From: Pseudomonas spelaei
GTDB taxonomy: Bacteria; Pseudomonadota; Gammaproteobacteria; Pseudomonadales; Pseudomonadaceae
Reading direction: 5' to 3'
Length of the DNA stretch: 64,000 bases
Assembly (NCBI RefSeq): GCF_009724245.1
Contig: NZ_WNNK01000027.1
Coordinates: 1-64,000 of the forward strand
In this document: positions 7,891 through 16,912 of the stretch, in pieces
Position numbering within the stretch: the first letter of the stretch is position 1
Layout of the letters: every line of letters begins with the position of its first letter
Made by a program: the position numbers and the translations under genes
Notes under the pieces: model-generated
Database searches by the model: none
What the model was told of the DNA's origin: nothing
The model's input: the letters and a program-made list of their open reading frames with translations, nothing else

Positions 7891-9972
7891 TTACTGCTTG
7901 GCCACCGTCTTACTGATCTTCAGGTAGTCCAACAGAATCCGCCCGGTTTCGCTCAGGTAGGCATCATCTTCCGGCTTGGTCTTTTCAGGCTCGGCTGGCA
8001 GTGCGTCTTCGTCTTCTTTCTTCAGTTCCTTGAGTGGGGCTTCGCCTTTGGCCTTGCGGCGGGCGTTCTCCAGCACAAGTTGCTGATTCTCGATGTCGGC
8101 GTGCTGCGCGCGGCGATCCACTTCGTTGAGGCTGACGGTTTTTTCTTCCATCAGTTTCTTCGCCAGGGCCAGCTTGTCACGGATGAACACGAACTCGGCA
8201 TCCTTGGCGGAACGCGCTTCATAGTCGCTCTTCAACTGCGCCAGGTACGGTTTGAACGGATCCACTGCTGGCTTGATCGCCGGACGGATGGTGTCCCACG
8301 GCATGGCCTCGGGCAGGGCGCTTTCGCCGATTTCCTTGGTGTCGATGATCGACGGGAAGTCGACATCCGGCAGCACGCCCTGGTGCTGGGTGCTCTGCCC
8401 GGAAACCCGGTAGAACTTGGCCAATGTCAGCTTAAGCTCGCCATGGTTCAGCGGCTGAATAGTCTGCACCGTGCCTTTGCCGAAGGTCTGGCCGCCGATG
8501 ATCAATGCGCGGTGGTAGTCCTGCATCGCACCGGCGAAAATTTCCGAGGCGGACGCCGAGAGGCGGTTGACCAGCAATGCCATCGGCCCTTTGTAGAAGG
8601 CGCCCGGGTTCTCGTCTTCCAGCACGTCGACACGGCCGTCAGCGTTGCGTACCAACACGGTCGGACCCTTGTCGATAAACAGGCTGGTCAGCTCGGTGGC
8701 TTCCTGCAGGGAGCCGCCGCCGTTGTTGCGCAGGTCGATGACGACGCCGTCGACTTTCTCTTTCTGCAACTCGGTCAGCAGTTTCTTGACGTCGCGTGTG
8801 GTGCTCTTGTAGTCCGGATCGCCCGCACGGAAGGCCTTGAAGTCCAGGTAGAAGGCCGGGATTTCAATGACGCCCAGCTTGTAGTCCTTGCCATCCTGCT
8901 TGAGGTTCAGGATCGACTTCTTGACTGCCTGGTCTTCCAGTTTCACCGCTTCACGAGTGATCGAAACGATTTTGCTGGTCTGGTCGTTCGGGGCGTTGGT
9001 GTGCGGAATCACTTCCAGGCGCACCACGCTGCCTTTCGGCCCACGGATCAGCTTGACCACTTCGTCCAGGCGCCAGCCGACCACGTCGACCATCTCTTTG
9101 TCGGCCTGGGCCACACCAATGATCTTGTCGGCCGGGGCGACCTGCTTGGTCTTGTCGGCCGGGCCTGCCGGCACCAGACGCACGATCTTGACCTGGTCGT
9201 TATCGCTCTGCAGGACTGCGCCGATACCTTCCAGCGACAGACTCATGTTGATATCGAAATTTTCCGCGTTATCTGGCGACAGATAGTTGGTGTGCGGGTC
9301 GTAGGACATCGCGAAGGTGTTGATGTAGGCCTGGAAGATATCTTCGGCACGGGTCTGATCCAGACGCGCCAGCTGATTCTTGTAGCGCTTGGTCAACAGT
9401 TCTTGAATGGCCTTCGGCTCTTTGCCGGCGATCTTCAAGCGCAGGACTTCATCCTTGACGCGCTTGCGCCACAGGTCGTCCAACTCGGCGGTGGTGGTCA
9501 GCCAAGGAGCATCCTTGCGGTCTACCAGCAAGTTTTCCTTCTTGGTGAAGTCGAACGTGTCGACGCCTTTGTTCAGCTCACCCAAGGCGAAGTCCAGACG
9601 CGCTTTGACGCGGTCCAGGTAACGCTTGTAGATGGTGAAACCGGGCTGCAGGTCGCCGCTCTTGAGGAAGTCGTCGAACTGCGTCTTCCACTTGTCGAAT
9701 TCGGCAATGTCGCTGGCCAGGAAATAGCTGCGCGAGGGATCCAACAGCTTGAGGTAGCTGTCATAGATGATCACCGAGCGGGCATCATCCAGCGGCGGCT
9801 TGCTGTAATGGTGGCGCTTGAGCAACTCGACGACGTTAAGGCTGGCAATCACCTCATCGCGATCAGGTTGAAGGTTGTCCCAGCTGTTGGCTGCGAACGT
9901 ATTGCTCGATAGCGGCAAAAGGCCGATACCAATGAAAAGAGCGAGGGCGGTGCTGGGGAACAAATGCTTCAT
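7891..9972 (-). CDS. prc: Carboxy-terminal processing protease Prc
   Basis: A protein of 693 residues if it starts at ATG 9972, which places the signal peptide (KHLFPSTALALFIGIGLLPL) at the N-terminus; an in-frame ATG at 10005 would add 11 residues, and neither has a clear ribosome site. Order of parts: signal peptide, N-terminal helical region, PDZ domain (about 230-320, LSLEGIGAVLQ), S41 protease domain with SASASEIFAGAMQ (Ser) and GGQTFGKGTVQ (Lys) as the Ser-Lys dyad, then a charged C-terminal region. It degrades or trims periplasmic proteins; in P. aeruginosa the homologue AlgO acts on the anti-sigma pathway for alginate. The gene has its own terminator. Confidence 0.95.
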   Translation of the reverse strand: MKHLFPSTALALFIGIGLLPLSSNTFAANSWDNLQPDRDEVIASLNVVELLKRHHYSKPPLDDARSVIIYDSYLKLLDPSRSYFLASDIAEFDKWKTQFDDFLKSGDLQPGFTIYKRYLDRVKARLDFALGELNKGVDTFDFTKKENLLVDRKDAPWLTTTAELDDLWRKRVKDEVLRLKIAGKEPKAIQELLTKRYKNQLARLDQTRAEDIFQAYINTFAMSYDPHTNYLSPDNAENFDINMSLSLEGIGAVLQSDNDQVKIVRLVPAGPADKTKQVAPADKIIGVAQADKEMVDVVGWRLDEVVKLIRGPKGSVVRLEVIPHTNAPNDQTSKIVSITREAVKLEDQAVKKSILNLKQDGKDYKLGVIEIPAFYLDFKAFRAGDPDYKSTTRDVKKLLTELQKEKVDGVVIDLRNNGGGSLQEATELTSLFIDKGPTVLVRNADGRVDVLEDENPGAFYKGPMALLVNRLSASASEIFAGAMQDYHRALIIGGQTFGKGTVQTIQPLNHGELKLTLAKFYRVSGQSTQHQGVLPDVDFPSIIDTKEIGESALPEAMPWDTIRPAIKPAVDPFKPYLAQLKSDYEARSAKDAEFVFIRDKLALAKKLMEEKTVSLNEVDRRAQHADIENQQLVLENARRKAKGEAPLKELKKEDEDALPAEPEKTKPEDDAYLSETGRILLDYLKISKTVAKQ

Positions 9973-10055
9973 GCTGATTCGACGCGGGGGCAATTGATAA
10001 CGCATATTAGGCCGTCTTTGAAGTCGCCGGTTCCATATGGGCCGGTCGCATAATG

Positions 10056-10084
10056 CAAAAAGCCCGGCGCTACAGCAACGGGCT
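10056..10084 (-). terminator. Minus-strand hairpin with T run between prc and the quinone reductase gene
   Basis: Read on the minus strand, AGCCCG and CGGGCT (10084-10079 and 10066-10061) pair around a 12-base loop and are followed at once by TTTTTG. No minus-strand gene lies upstream of it; the plus-strand gene starts at 10111. It may be an attenuator in the prc leader or the end of an antisense RNA. Confidence 0.5.
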
Positions 10085-10110
10085 CAGTCCAGACTCACTA
10101 TGGAGGCACT

Positions 10111-11073
10111 GTGAAAGCATTGCAAGGCGTTGAAGGTCATGTGGAGTGGCTGGAAGAGCCAAGTCCTACATGCGATGTAGGGCAAGTACGCATTCGAGTG
10201 GCGGCTGCGGGCTTGAATCGGGCCGATTTATTACAGCGTGCCGGGCTCTATCCGCCACCGCCCGGCGCCAGTCAGGTGCTGGGCCTGGAGTGTTCCGGGG
10301 TGATCAGTGAAGTGGGCGCTGGCTCGTCCTGGCAGGTCGGTGATCGTGTCTGCGCACTGCTGGCCGGTGGCGGGATGGCCGAAGAAGTGGTGGTTGACGC
10401 TCGTCATGTGCTGCCGGTGCCAGAGGGTTTGTCGCTGACGGAAGCGGCGGCGTTGCCTGAGGTCTACAGCACGGCGTGGCTGAATTTGTTCCAGTTGGCG
10501 GCCCTCAAGCCTGGCGAGAAGGTGTTGCTGCATGCAGGCGCCAGTGGCGTGGGCTCGGCGGCGATCCAGCTGTGCAAGGCTTTTGGCAGCCCGTGCTGGG
10601 TCAGCGTCGGCTCGGCGGATCGCCTGGCGTACTGCGAGGCGCTGGGTGCCCAGGGCGGCGTGGTACGTACTGACGGTATCGAGAGCCTGAGTGATTTTGG
10701 TCCGTTTGACGTGATCCTTGATCCCGTGGGCGGCAATTATGCGGCGCTGAACGTCAAGCTGTTGGCCCTTGATGGCCGCTGGGTGTTGATTGGCCTGATG
10801 GGCGGCCGTGAGGCGCAATTGGACCTGGCCAAGGTGCTGGCCAAGCGCGTGCAACTGCTGGGTTCGACCTTGCGCACGCGGGATGAGCAGTTCAAGGCTG
10901 ACCTGTTCAGTGATTTGAGCCAGCATGTGTGGCCGTTGTTTGCCGAGGGTCGCTTGAGCCCGCAATTGGCCAGGACCTTTCCGATCGTGGATGCAGAAGC
11001 GGCGTTTGCCGAGTTGGCGACCAACCAGATTTCCGGGAAGTTGGTGTTGGTGATTGACGACAGTTTGGTCTGA
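10111..11073 (+). CDS. NAD(P)H quinone oxidoreductase, PIG3/QOR type
   Basis: A 320-residue protein starting at GTG 10111, with GGAGG at 10102-10106. The N-terminal GroES-like domain contains AAGLNRADLLQRAGLYPPPP and LGLECSG, and the NADPH-binding Rossmann domain has HAGASGVGSAAIQL (about 140-155). The zinc ligands of alcohol dehydrogenases are absent, which fits the zinc-free quinone oxidoreductase branch of the MDR superfamily. The expected reaction is NAD(P)H-dependent reduction of quinones or similar electrophiles in the cytoplasm. It is divergent from prc and followed by a REP pair. Confidence 0.9.
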   Translation: MKALQGVEGHVEWLEEPSPTCDVGQVRIRVAAAGLNRADLLQRAGLYPPPPGASQVLGLECSGVISEVGAGSSWQVGDRVCALLAGGGMAEEVVVDARHVLPVPEGLSLTEAAALPEVYSTAWLNLFQLAALKPGEKVLLHAGASGVGSAAIQLCKAFGSPCWVSVGSADRLAYCEALGAQGGVVRTDGIESLSDFGPFDVILDPVGGNYAALNVKLLALDGRWVLIGLMGGREAQLDLAKVLAKRVQLLGSTLRTRDEQFKADLFSDLSQHVWPLFAEGRLSPQLARTFPIVDAEAAFAELATNQISGKLVLVIDDSLV

Positions 11074-11095
11074 TTCCGGATTGGAATACGGTCAC

Positions 11096-11200
11096 TGTGG
11101 GAGCCGGGCTTGTCGGGTCGCCGCATCGCCGCGATAGCGGAGTGTCAGCCAAGTATTTCTGAGCTGATACACCGCTATCGCAGGCAAGACAGCTCCCACA
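11096..11200. repeat. REP pair, degenerate left half
   Basis: Two inverted REP units: TGTGGGAGCCGGGCTTG at 11096 and CGCAGGCAAGACAGCTCCCAC ending at 11200. It lies between the quinone reductase and HAD genes, which converge here. The left unit deviates from the usual GGCTTGCCTGCGAT form. Confidence 0.8.
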
Positions 11201-11233
11201 TTTGATTGGGTTTGCACTTCAAGATTGGTTGAG

Positions 11234-11887
11234 TCAGTCCCAATGATGAATCGGCCAGCCGGCCTTTTCAGCCTGCTCACGCAGCACCGGATCCGGATTC
11301 ACCACTTGCGGATTCTCCACTTTGAGCAGCAGCGGCAAGTCGTTGCGCGAGTCGGAGTAGAAGTACGCACCCTCCAGGCTTTCACCTTCCTGTTCCAGCC
11401 ACTGCATCAGGCGGGTGATCTTGCCTTCGCGGTAGGTCAGTACGCCGACGGTATGGCCGCTGTACACCCCGTGCTTGATCTCAAGCTCGATCCCCAGCAC
11501 TTCATCGATGCCGATACGTGCCGCAATCGGCTTGACCAGGTGGGTGCCTGACGCGGAAATCACCAGGATCCGGTCACCGTTCTGGCGATGCTTGGCAATG
11601 GTCCTGGTGGCGTCGCTGTAGATCAGCGGCTCGATGATGTCTTCCACCCAGGGCTCCACCAGATGTTCGATTTCTTCCGGGGTGCGGCCGATCATCGGCT
11701 CCAGGCTGAAGGCCATGAAGTCTTCCATCGCCAGTTCGCCCCGGCTGTAGGCGGCCATCAATTCGTCGTTCTTGCGCATGAACGACTCACCATCGACCCA
11801 GCCCAGGCGGCCCATCTGCTCGCTCCACAGGGTGGCGCAGTCGCCGTGTATCAGCGTTTCGTCCAGATCAAAAATTACCAAAGCCAT
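11234..11887 (-). CDS. HAD-superfamily phosphatase (subfamily IB, SerB-like)
   Basis: A 217-residue protein. HAD motif I is VIFDLDETLI near the N-terminus, motif II is VISASGTHL, and motif IV is YFYSDSRNDLPLL, the pattern of the phosphoserine-phosphatase-like IB group. The helical cap lies at residues 20-90. It should dephosphorylate a small metabolite in the cytoplasm; histidinol-phosphatase and phosphoserine-phosphatase relatives are known in this group, and the substrate cannot be chosen here. It lies 42 bases after the ABC importer ATPase gene on the same strand, so it may be the last gene of that operon. GAGGAAG lies upstream of the start. Confidence 0.87.
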   Translation of the reverse strand: MALVIFDLDETLIHGDCATLWSEQMGRLGWVDGESFMRKNDELMAAYSRGELAMEDFMAFSLEPMIGRTPEEIEHLVEPWVEDIIEPLIYSDATRTIAKHRQNGDRILVISASGTHLVKPIAARIGIDEVLGIELEIKHGVYSGHTVGVLTYREGKITRLMQWLEQEGESLEGAYFYSDSRNDLPLLLKVENPQVVNPDPVLREQAEKAGWPIHHWD

Positions 11888-11929
11888 CAGTCATGCTTCC
11901 TCAATCAATCGTCTAAACCGTGAATCCCG

Positions 11930-12919
11930 TCAGGCTACCTCACACAGCGCACTGGGATCGATGGAAAGTGCCAGGCGTTGGCCGTCAGGGTGCAAATCGT
12001 CCGCCGAGCGATTGAGCACGTCCACCACCAGCTCCACGCCGCGGGCTTCGATGCGGTAGCGAATCACGTTGCCCAACAGGCTGTGGCTGCGCACCAGGGC
12101 GTCCAGCTCGCCGCTGCGGCTCAGTTCGATGGCTTCAGGGCGAATGGCGATACGTCCGGTGATCGGCCGTTGCAGCAGCTTGCTGGCCTTGTCGGCGTCC
12201 AGCAGGTTGTAGTTGCCGATAAAACCGGCGGCAAATACGTCGACGGGCGCGGTGTAGAGGGTTTCGGCATCGCCGCTCTGGACGATCTTGCCCTGGTTCA
12301 TCAGGAAGATCCGGTCGGACATAGTCAGGGCTTCTTCCTGATCATGGGTGACGAAAATCGTGGTCAAGCCCAACTCGCGCTGGATCTGGCGGATCTGTTC
12401 ACGCAGGTGCTTGCGGATCCGCGCATCCAGGGCCGACAGCGGCTCATCGAGCAGCAGCAGGCGCGGGCGGGTGACGAGAGAACGGGCGAGGGCCACACGC
12501 TGGCACTGACCACCGGACATCTGGTGCGGATAACGACCGGCGAGGTCTTTCAACTCCACCAGTTGCAAGACTTCCTGGACCCGCTTGTGGCTGTCGTCGG
12601 CATTGACTTTTTGCATGCGCAGACCGAAGGCGACGTTCTGTTCCACGGTCATGTTGGGGAACAGCGCATAGCTCTGGAACACCATGCCGATATGCCGTTT
12701 CTGCGGGCTCAACGGGACGATGTCCTGGCCGTCGAGGAGGATTGTCCCACTGTCCACTGAGGTCAGGCCAGCGATGCAGCGCAGCAGCGTGGACTTGCCG
12801 CAACCGGACGGGCCGAGCAGGGTGACGAACTCGCCCTTGGCGATTTCGCAATTGATGTCGCTGAACACCGGGGTTCCGGCATAGCCCTTTTGCAGGTGTT
12901 GGACGCTGACGAAGCTCAT
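11930..12919 (-). CDS. ABC importer ATPase (iron/polyamine/phosphonate type)
   Basis: A 329-residue ATPase. Walker A is GPSGCGKST (about 36-44), the signature is MSGGQCQRVALA, Walker B is LLLLDEPLSALD, and the switch is FVTHDQEEA. A C-terminal TOBE-like regulatory extension (about 240-329) follows. Its first four bases overlap the permease gene upstream, so it is the last core gene of an importer operon (binding protein, phosphodiesterase, two permeases, ATPase). The subfamily includes iron(III), polyamine and 2-aminoethylphosphonate importers. The operon context favours a phosphorus-containing substrate, which is an inference. Confidence 0.92.
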   Translation of the reverse strand: MSFVSVQHLQKGYAGTPVFSDINCEIAKGEFVTLLGPSGCGKSTLLRCIAGLTSVDSGTILLDGQDIVPLSPQKRHIGMVFQSYALFPNMTVEQNVAFGLRMQKVNADDSHKRVQEVLQLVELKDLAGRYPHQMSGGQCQRVALARSLVTRPRLLLLDEPLSALDARIRKHLREQIRQIQRELGLTTIFVTHDQEEALTMSDRIFLMNQGKIVQSGDAETLYTAPVDVFAAGFIGNYNLLDADKASKLLQRPITGRIAIRPEAIELSRSGELDALVRSHSLLGNVIRYRIEARGVELVVDVLNRSADDLHPDGQRLALSIDPSALCEVA

Positions 12920-13716
12920 TGGCTTTTGTCCTTGTTCAAGATATTGGCGGCCCAGGTCAGCACCAGCACAAAGAAGAAATAGGAGATGACCAGCGCACTG
13001 GTGAAGTGGCCGCTGCTGTTACGCATGTTGTTGAGGTACACCTGCAGGGTCTCGTAGCGGGTGCCCACCAGGATGTTGGCGAACACGAACTCGCCGAACA
13101 GGAACGAGAACGACAGCAGCAACGCCACCATCAAGCCCTTGCGCAGGTTCGGCAGTACCACCAGGAACGCCGCCTGAAAGGTGCTGGCGCCCAGCAGTTG
13201 GGCGGAATCCATCAGGTCCCGCAGGTTGATGGCTTGCAGGTTGTTGGTGATCGCCCGGTACATGAAGGGCAGTGCGATAGTGAAGTAACAGCCGATCAGG
13301 ATCCACGGTGTACCGACCATGGCGAACGGCCCGGAACCATACAGTTGCAACAAACCCACCGAGGACACCACCGGTGGCACCGCGAAGGGCAACAGGATCA
13401 GGATGTTCATCAGCGCGTCGAGCTTGGGGAAGTGGTAGTGCACCACAAACAGCAGCGGCAAAATCAACACCACCGACAGGATCAATGCGCCCACGCACAC
13501 CAGCAGTGACTGACCAAAGGCATGCAGGAACCGCGGGTCGCTCCACAGCTGCGCATACCACTTGAGGGTAAAGCCCGAGGGCAGGATGGTCGCCGACCAA
13601 CTGCTGGCGATGGAGTAGATCAGGGTGCCGATCAGCGGCAACACCAGGATCGCGAACAGCAGATACACCACGACCCGATGGTAGAGGGCGGCCGAGCCCG
13701 GTTCAGCGCGAGACAT
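12916..13716 (-). CDS. ABC importer permease 2
   Basis: A 266-residue membrane protein with about six helices and the permease coupling loop seen around DLMDSAQLLGASTFQAAFLVVLPNLRKGL (about 165-193), the EAA-type motif. It starts at ATG 13716 with AGAGGAG upstream, overlapping the preceding permease gene by 14 bases and the ATPase gene by four. It forms the inner-membrane channel with the other permease. Confidence 0.92.
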   Translation of the reverse strand: MSRAEPGSAALYHRVVVYLLFAILVLPLIGTLIYSIASSWSATILPSGFTLKWYAQLWSDPRFLHAFGQSLLVCVGALILSVVLILPLLFVVHYHFPKLDALMNILILLPFAVPPVVSSVGLLQLYGSGPFAMVGTPWILIGCYFTIALPFMYRAITNNLQAINLRDLMDSAQLLGASTFQAAFLVVLPNLRKGLMVALLLSFSFLFGEFVFANILVGTRYETLQVYLNNMRNSSGHFTSALVISYFFFVLVLTWAANILNKDKSQ

Positions 13717-14539
13717 GGTAGCTCCTCTTGAGCAGCAGTTGATGGACCACGGTGACCACGGTCATCAGCGCCACCAGCACCACGGCCAGAGCGCTGGCCA
13801 TGTTCGGATCCAGGGAGATATCGCCGGACACCATCGCCGCGATACGGATGGGCAGCACGTTGAAGTTGCCGGTGGTCAGCGCGTACACCGTGGCGTAGGC
13901 ACCGAGGGCGTTGGCCAGCAGGATCACAAAGGTGCCGAGCAGCGCCGGTGTCAGCACCGGCAAACCGATGTGCCGCCAGAACTGCCAGCCGTTGGCCCCG
14001 AGCAAGGCGGCGGACTCGCGCCAGTCTTCACGCAGCGCGTCGAAGGCGGGGTAGAGCAGCAACACGCCAAGGGGAATCTGGAAGTAGGTGTAGAGAATGA
14101 TCAGCCCGGTCTTGGAGTACAGGTTGAAGTCCTGAATGATCCCGGCCTGCTTGAGCATGATGGTGATGCTGCCGTTGAACCCCAGCAGGATGATGAAGGC
14201 AAAGGCCAGGGGCACGCCGGCGAAGTTGCTGGTCATGTTGGCGAAGGCGGTGACGAAGTTGCGCAGCGGCCCATCCACCCGACGCAGCGAGTAACTGCCC
14301 AGCACCGCGATGATGATCCCGAAGATGCTGGAGTAGAAGCTGATTTCCAGGCTGTATTGAATCGCCTGCAAGTAGAACTTCGAACTGAAGATCTTGCTGA
14401 AGTTGGCCAGGCCCCAGCCGAACTCTTCCGATTGCAGGCTGTTGATCATCACCCAGAGCAGCGGGGCGATCTCGAAGACGATAAAGAACAGGGCGAAAGG
14501 CACCAGGCACAAGGCGGCCAGCCACTTGCCTCGGGTCAT
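13703..14539 (-). CDS. ABC importer permease 1
   Basis: A 278-residue membrane protein from ATG 14539 (MTRGKWLAALCLVPFALFF), which puts the first membrane helix at the N-terminus; a longer reading frame to 14614 overlaps the preceding gene and is unlikely. About six helices and the EAA-type loop EDWRESAALLGANGWQFWRH are visible. It begins five bases after the stop of the phosphodiesterase gene. It should pair with the second permease as a heterodimer. Confidence 0.9.
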   Translation of the reverse strand: MTRGKWLAALCLVPFALFFIVFEIAPLLWVMINSLQSEEFGWGLANFSKIFSSKFYLQAIQYSLEISFYSSIFGIIIAVLGSYSLRRVDGPLRNFVTAFANMTSNFAGVPLAFAFIILLGFNGSITIMLKQAGIIQDFNLYSKTGLIILYTYFQIPLGVLLLYPAFDALREDWRESAALLGANGWQFWRHIGLPVLTPALLGTFVILLANALGAYATVYALTTGNFNVLPIRIAAMVSGDISLDPNMASALAVVLVALMTVVTVVHQLLLKRSYHVSR

Positions 14540-14544
14540 GGAAT

Positions 14545-15351
14545 TCACTTCAACAGCTCCCGGCATACAGGTTTGTCGTGGGGCACGCCGAGCAGCTCGC
14601 AAACAGTGCCGCACAGGTCGGTCTGCCTGGGTGTGGCGGATGCCGTCAGGCTGAAGGCGTTACCCAGCACAAACAGCGGTACTTCACGCTCTTCCGGCAA
14701 CAGGCCGTTGTGGGAGCGATCGTTGTTCATGCCGTGGTCGGCGGTCACCAGCACCTGGTAACCAGCGTCGAGCCAGCCTTGCAGGTAGTCGGCGAGGATG
14801 ATGTCGGCCGAACGAGCGCTGTTGCGGTATTGCGGGGTGTCGAGGCCGTGCTTGTGGCCGGCGTCATCGATGTTCATCGGGTGTACTACCAGAAAGTTCG
14901 GCGTGTGTTTGAGGCGCAGGCTTTCCGCGTCGGCAAACAGGTGCGAGTCTGGGTAATGGTCATTCCAGTAGAAATGCCCGTGCTGGATCGCCAGGGCCTT
15001 GTCGTCGGTATGACGATCACGGGCAGCGATGAAGGGGGAGCGGTTATACAACTCGCTGACCCAATGGTAAGCCGCCGCCGCTGTGGTCAAACCGGCGTCG
15101 GTGGCGTAATGAAAAATGCTGCGCTGATTGGACAGGCGCGAGACATGGTTGTGGACGATACCGCTTTCGATGGGTGGCACCCCGGTGAGGATGCATTCGT
15201 ACAGTGGCCGGGACAGGGCCGGCAGTTCACATTCGAGTTTGTACAGTGCTGCGCGTCCTGCGCCGATATAGGCCTGGAGATGCCCCATGGCGTGCCGGGC
15301 AACCTCGTAGTTCAGGCCGTCGAGCACGACAAGGATGACGTTGTGCTTCAT
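14545..15351 (-). CDS. Type I phosphodiesterase / alkaline-phosphatase-superfamily enzyme
   Basis: A 268-residue protein from ATG 15351. Metal-binding motifs of the nucleotide pyrophosphatase/phosphodiesterase family are visible: VVLDGLNYEVA near the N-terminus, NIDDAGHKHG, and VTADHGMNND with a later His. In the usual nucleophile segment the Thr is replaced by Ser (PALSRPLYECILTG). No signal peptide is present, so it acts in the cytoplasm on the imported compound. Phosphonoacetate hydrolase belongs to this superfamily, but this protein is much shorter. Its place between the binding-protein and permease genes strongly ties it to the importer. The likely job is to split an imported phosphodiester or phosphonate; the actual substrate is unknown. 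Confidence 0.82.
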   Translation of the reverse strand: MKHNVILVVLDGLNYEVARHAMGHLQAYIGAGRAALYKLECELPALSRPLYECILTGVPPIESGIVHNHVSRLSNQRSIFHYATDAGLTTAAAAYHWVSELYNRSPFIAARDRHTDDKALAIQHGHFYWNDHYPDSHLFADAESLRLKHTPNFLVVHPMNIDDAGHKHGLDTPQYRNSARSADIILADYLQGWLDAGYQVLVTADHGMNNDRSHNGLLPEEREVPLFVLGNAFSLTASATPRQTDLCGTVCELLGVPHDKPVCRELLK

Positions 15352-15412
15352 AGGGGCTGGAACTCCGCAACTAATAGGCTTGATTCGATTTTTCTGCTGG
15401 AGCCGGATCAAC

Positions 15413-15502
15413 TGTGGGAGCTGGCTTGCCTGCGATAACGGTGTATCAGTCGACACAGGTAGTGAATGTCAGACCGCTATCGCAGGCAAGCCAGCTCCCA
15501 CA
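15413..15502. repeat. REP pair inside the importer operon
   Basis: Inverted REP units TGTGGGAGCTGGCTTGCC and GGCAAGCCAGCTCCCACA around a 40-base middle. The pair separates the binding-protein gene from the rest of the operon and may make its mRNA more stable or abundant. Confidence 0.9.
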
Positions 15503-15520
15503 CTGACCGTGTTCCAGGTG

Positions 15521-16588
15521 TTATTGCATGTTGATAATGACTTCTTCCTGCCACTTCTGCGGCAGTGCCTTGGAGGTCTTCTCCCAAGCGTCAGCATCTT
15601 TGATTGGCGTCACTTTCTTGTACTGCTCGTTTGGCAGAAGCTTGGCTTGCACGTCCGCCGGCAAGGTCAGGTGCTCGGCACGAATCGGCCGTGCATTGCC
15701 CTTCGCCAGGTTGATCTGGCCGGCATCGCTGAAGATGTATTCACGGGTCAGCTTGGCCGCGTTAGGGTGCTTGGCGTATTTATTGATGATGGTGGTGTAG
15801 CCGGAAATTACCGAGCCGTCCGATGGGATCAGCACCACGTAGTCATCCGGGTTGGCCATCTTGGCCTTGTAGCTCAGGCCGTTGAAATCCCAGACCACAC
15901 CGACTTCCACTTCACCCTTTTCCATGGTGGCAATGGTCGGGTTGGCGAGGGACAGGCGGCCTTGCTTGGCAATGTCGGCAAACATCAGCAGTGCAGGCTG
16001 GATGTTCTTCTCGTCGCCACCGTTGGCCAGGGCTGCCGCGAGTACGCCGTTGGCGGCCTGGGCGGCGGTGCTGACGTCACCGATGGAAACCTTGTATTTG
16101 CCGGTCTTCAGGTCAGCCCAACTTTTCGGTGCTTCGGAACCGTGCAGCAACTTTTTGTTGACGATGAACGCGATGGTACCGGTGTAGGCCAGGGCCCAGT
16201 TGCCGTCTTTGTCTTTCGCCCAATCCGGCACCTGTGCCCAGGTGCTCGGCTTGTATGGCTGGACCACGCCCTGTTTCACCGCAATCGGACCGAAGGCTGC
16301 ACCGACGTCACCGATATCGGCGCTGGCGTTATCTTTTTCCGCCGCGAACTTGGCGATTTCCTGGGCCGAGCTCATGTCGGTGTCGATGTGCTTGAGGCCG
16401 TAGGTCTTGGCCAGGTCTTCCCAGGTGCCTTTCCAGTTGGCCCAGTCATCGGGCATGCCGACGCTGTTCACTGCGCCTTCCGCCTTGGCGGCGGCTTCCA
16501 GGGTTTTTAGATCGGTATCAGCGGCCATGGCGGCGGTGCACATGGCAATGGTCGAGCCTAACAGTGATGCCAGGAAAAGCTGTTTCAT
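15521..16588 (-). CDS. ABC importer periplasmic binding protein
   Basis: A 355-residue protein with a cleavable signal peptide (about 1-22, ending AAMAAD) and AAGGAG before the start. The body has the look of extracellular solute-binding family 1/13 (KTLEAAAKAEGAVNSVGMPDDW; VKQGVVQPYKPSTWAQVPDW; GYTTIINKYAKHPNAAKL), the group that contains the iron, polyamine and 2-aminoethylphosphonate binding proteins. It is the first gene of the operon; a HutC-type operator lies about 58 bases upstream. The ligand is not readable from the sequence. Confidence 0.9.
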   Translation of the reverse strand: MKQLFLASLLGSTIAMCTAAMAADTDLKTLEAAAKAEGAVNSVGMPDDWANWKGTWEDLAKTYGLKHIDTDMSSAQEIAKFAAEKDNASADIGDVGAAFGPIAVKQGVVQPYKPSTWAQVPDWAKDKDGNWALAYTGTIAFIVNKKLLHGSEAPKSWADLKTGKYKVSIGDVSTAAQAANGVLAAALANGGDEKNIQPALLMFADIAKQGRLSLANPTIATMEKGEVEVGVVWDFNGLSYKAKMANPDDYVVLIPSDGSVISGYTTIINKYAKHPNAAKLTREYIFSDAGQINLAKGNARPIRAEHLTLPADVQAKLLPNEQYKKVTPIKDADAWEKTSKALPQKWQEEVIINMQ

Positions 16589-16645
16589 CCGAAGCTCCTT
16601 TGGGCGTTTTCAACGCTGCGTTTTTATGAACGTTTGCGGTGGTGT

Positions 16646-16657
16646 TGGTCTAGGTCA
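16646..16657. promoter_or_regulatory. HutC-type GntR operator before the importer operon
   Basis: TGGTCTAGGTCA shares TGGTCTAG with the site before the regulator gene. The pattern matches the TGGTCTAGACCA-like operators known for HutC-subfamily GntR proteins. It lies 58 bases upstream of the binding-protein start. Confidence 0.6.
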
Positions 16658-16912
16658 GCAATACACGAGCCAATTTAGGCGTGGTGGATGACAGTTTCAT
16701 GTCGATGTCGTTTTTTGATGGTAAGAACGGACGATTGCGGGGTAAGCGTAGACGAAGACCAAGTGCCCGGAAGCCTTGGACTTGGCCGGTGTCTTGCAAG
16801 TTATGGGATAGAGCATTGGCCGCTGCTGTCATCTGTCGGTCATGTGCAATGCCTAGGCTTGCACGCAGTAGCAGGGGCTCGTTTGAGGGGCGTTTTGTGC
16901 ACTCAAACAGTG

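Noticed and set aside
7849..9912. 687-codon open frame antisense to prc
   Set aside because: It is the mirror of a high-G+C gene; its sequence is a patchwork rich in Val, Gln and Arg without domains, while the other strand encodes a clear Prc protease.
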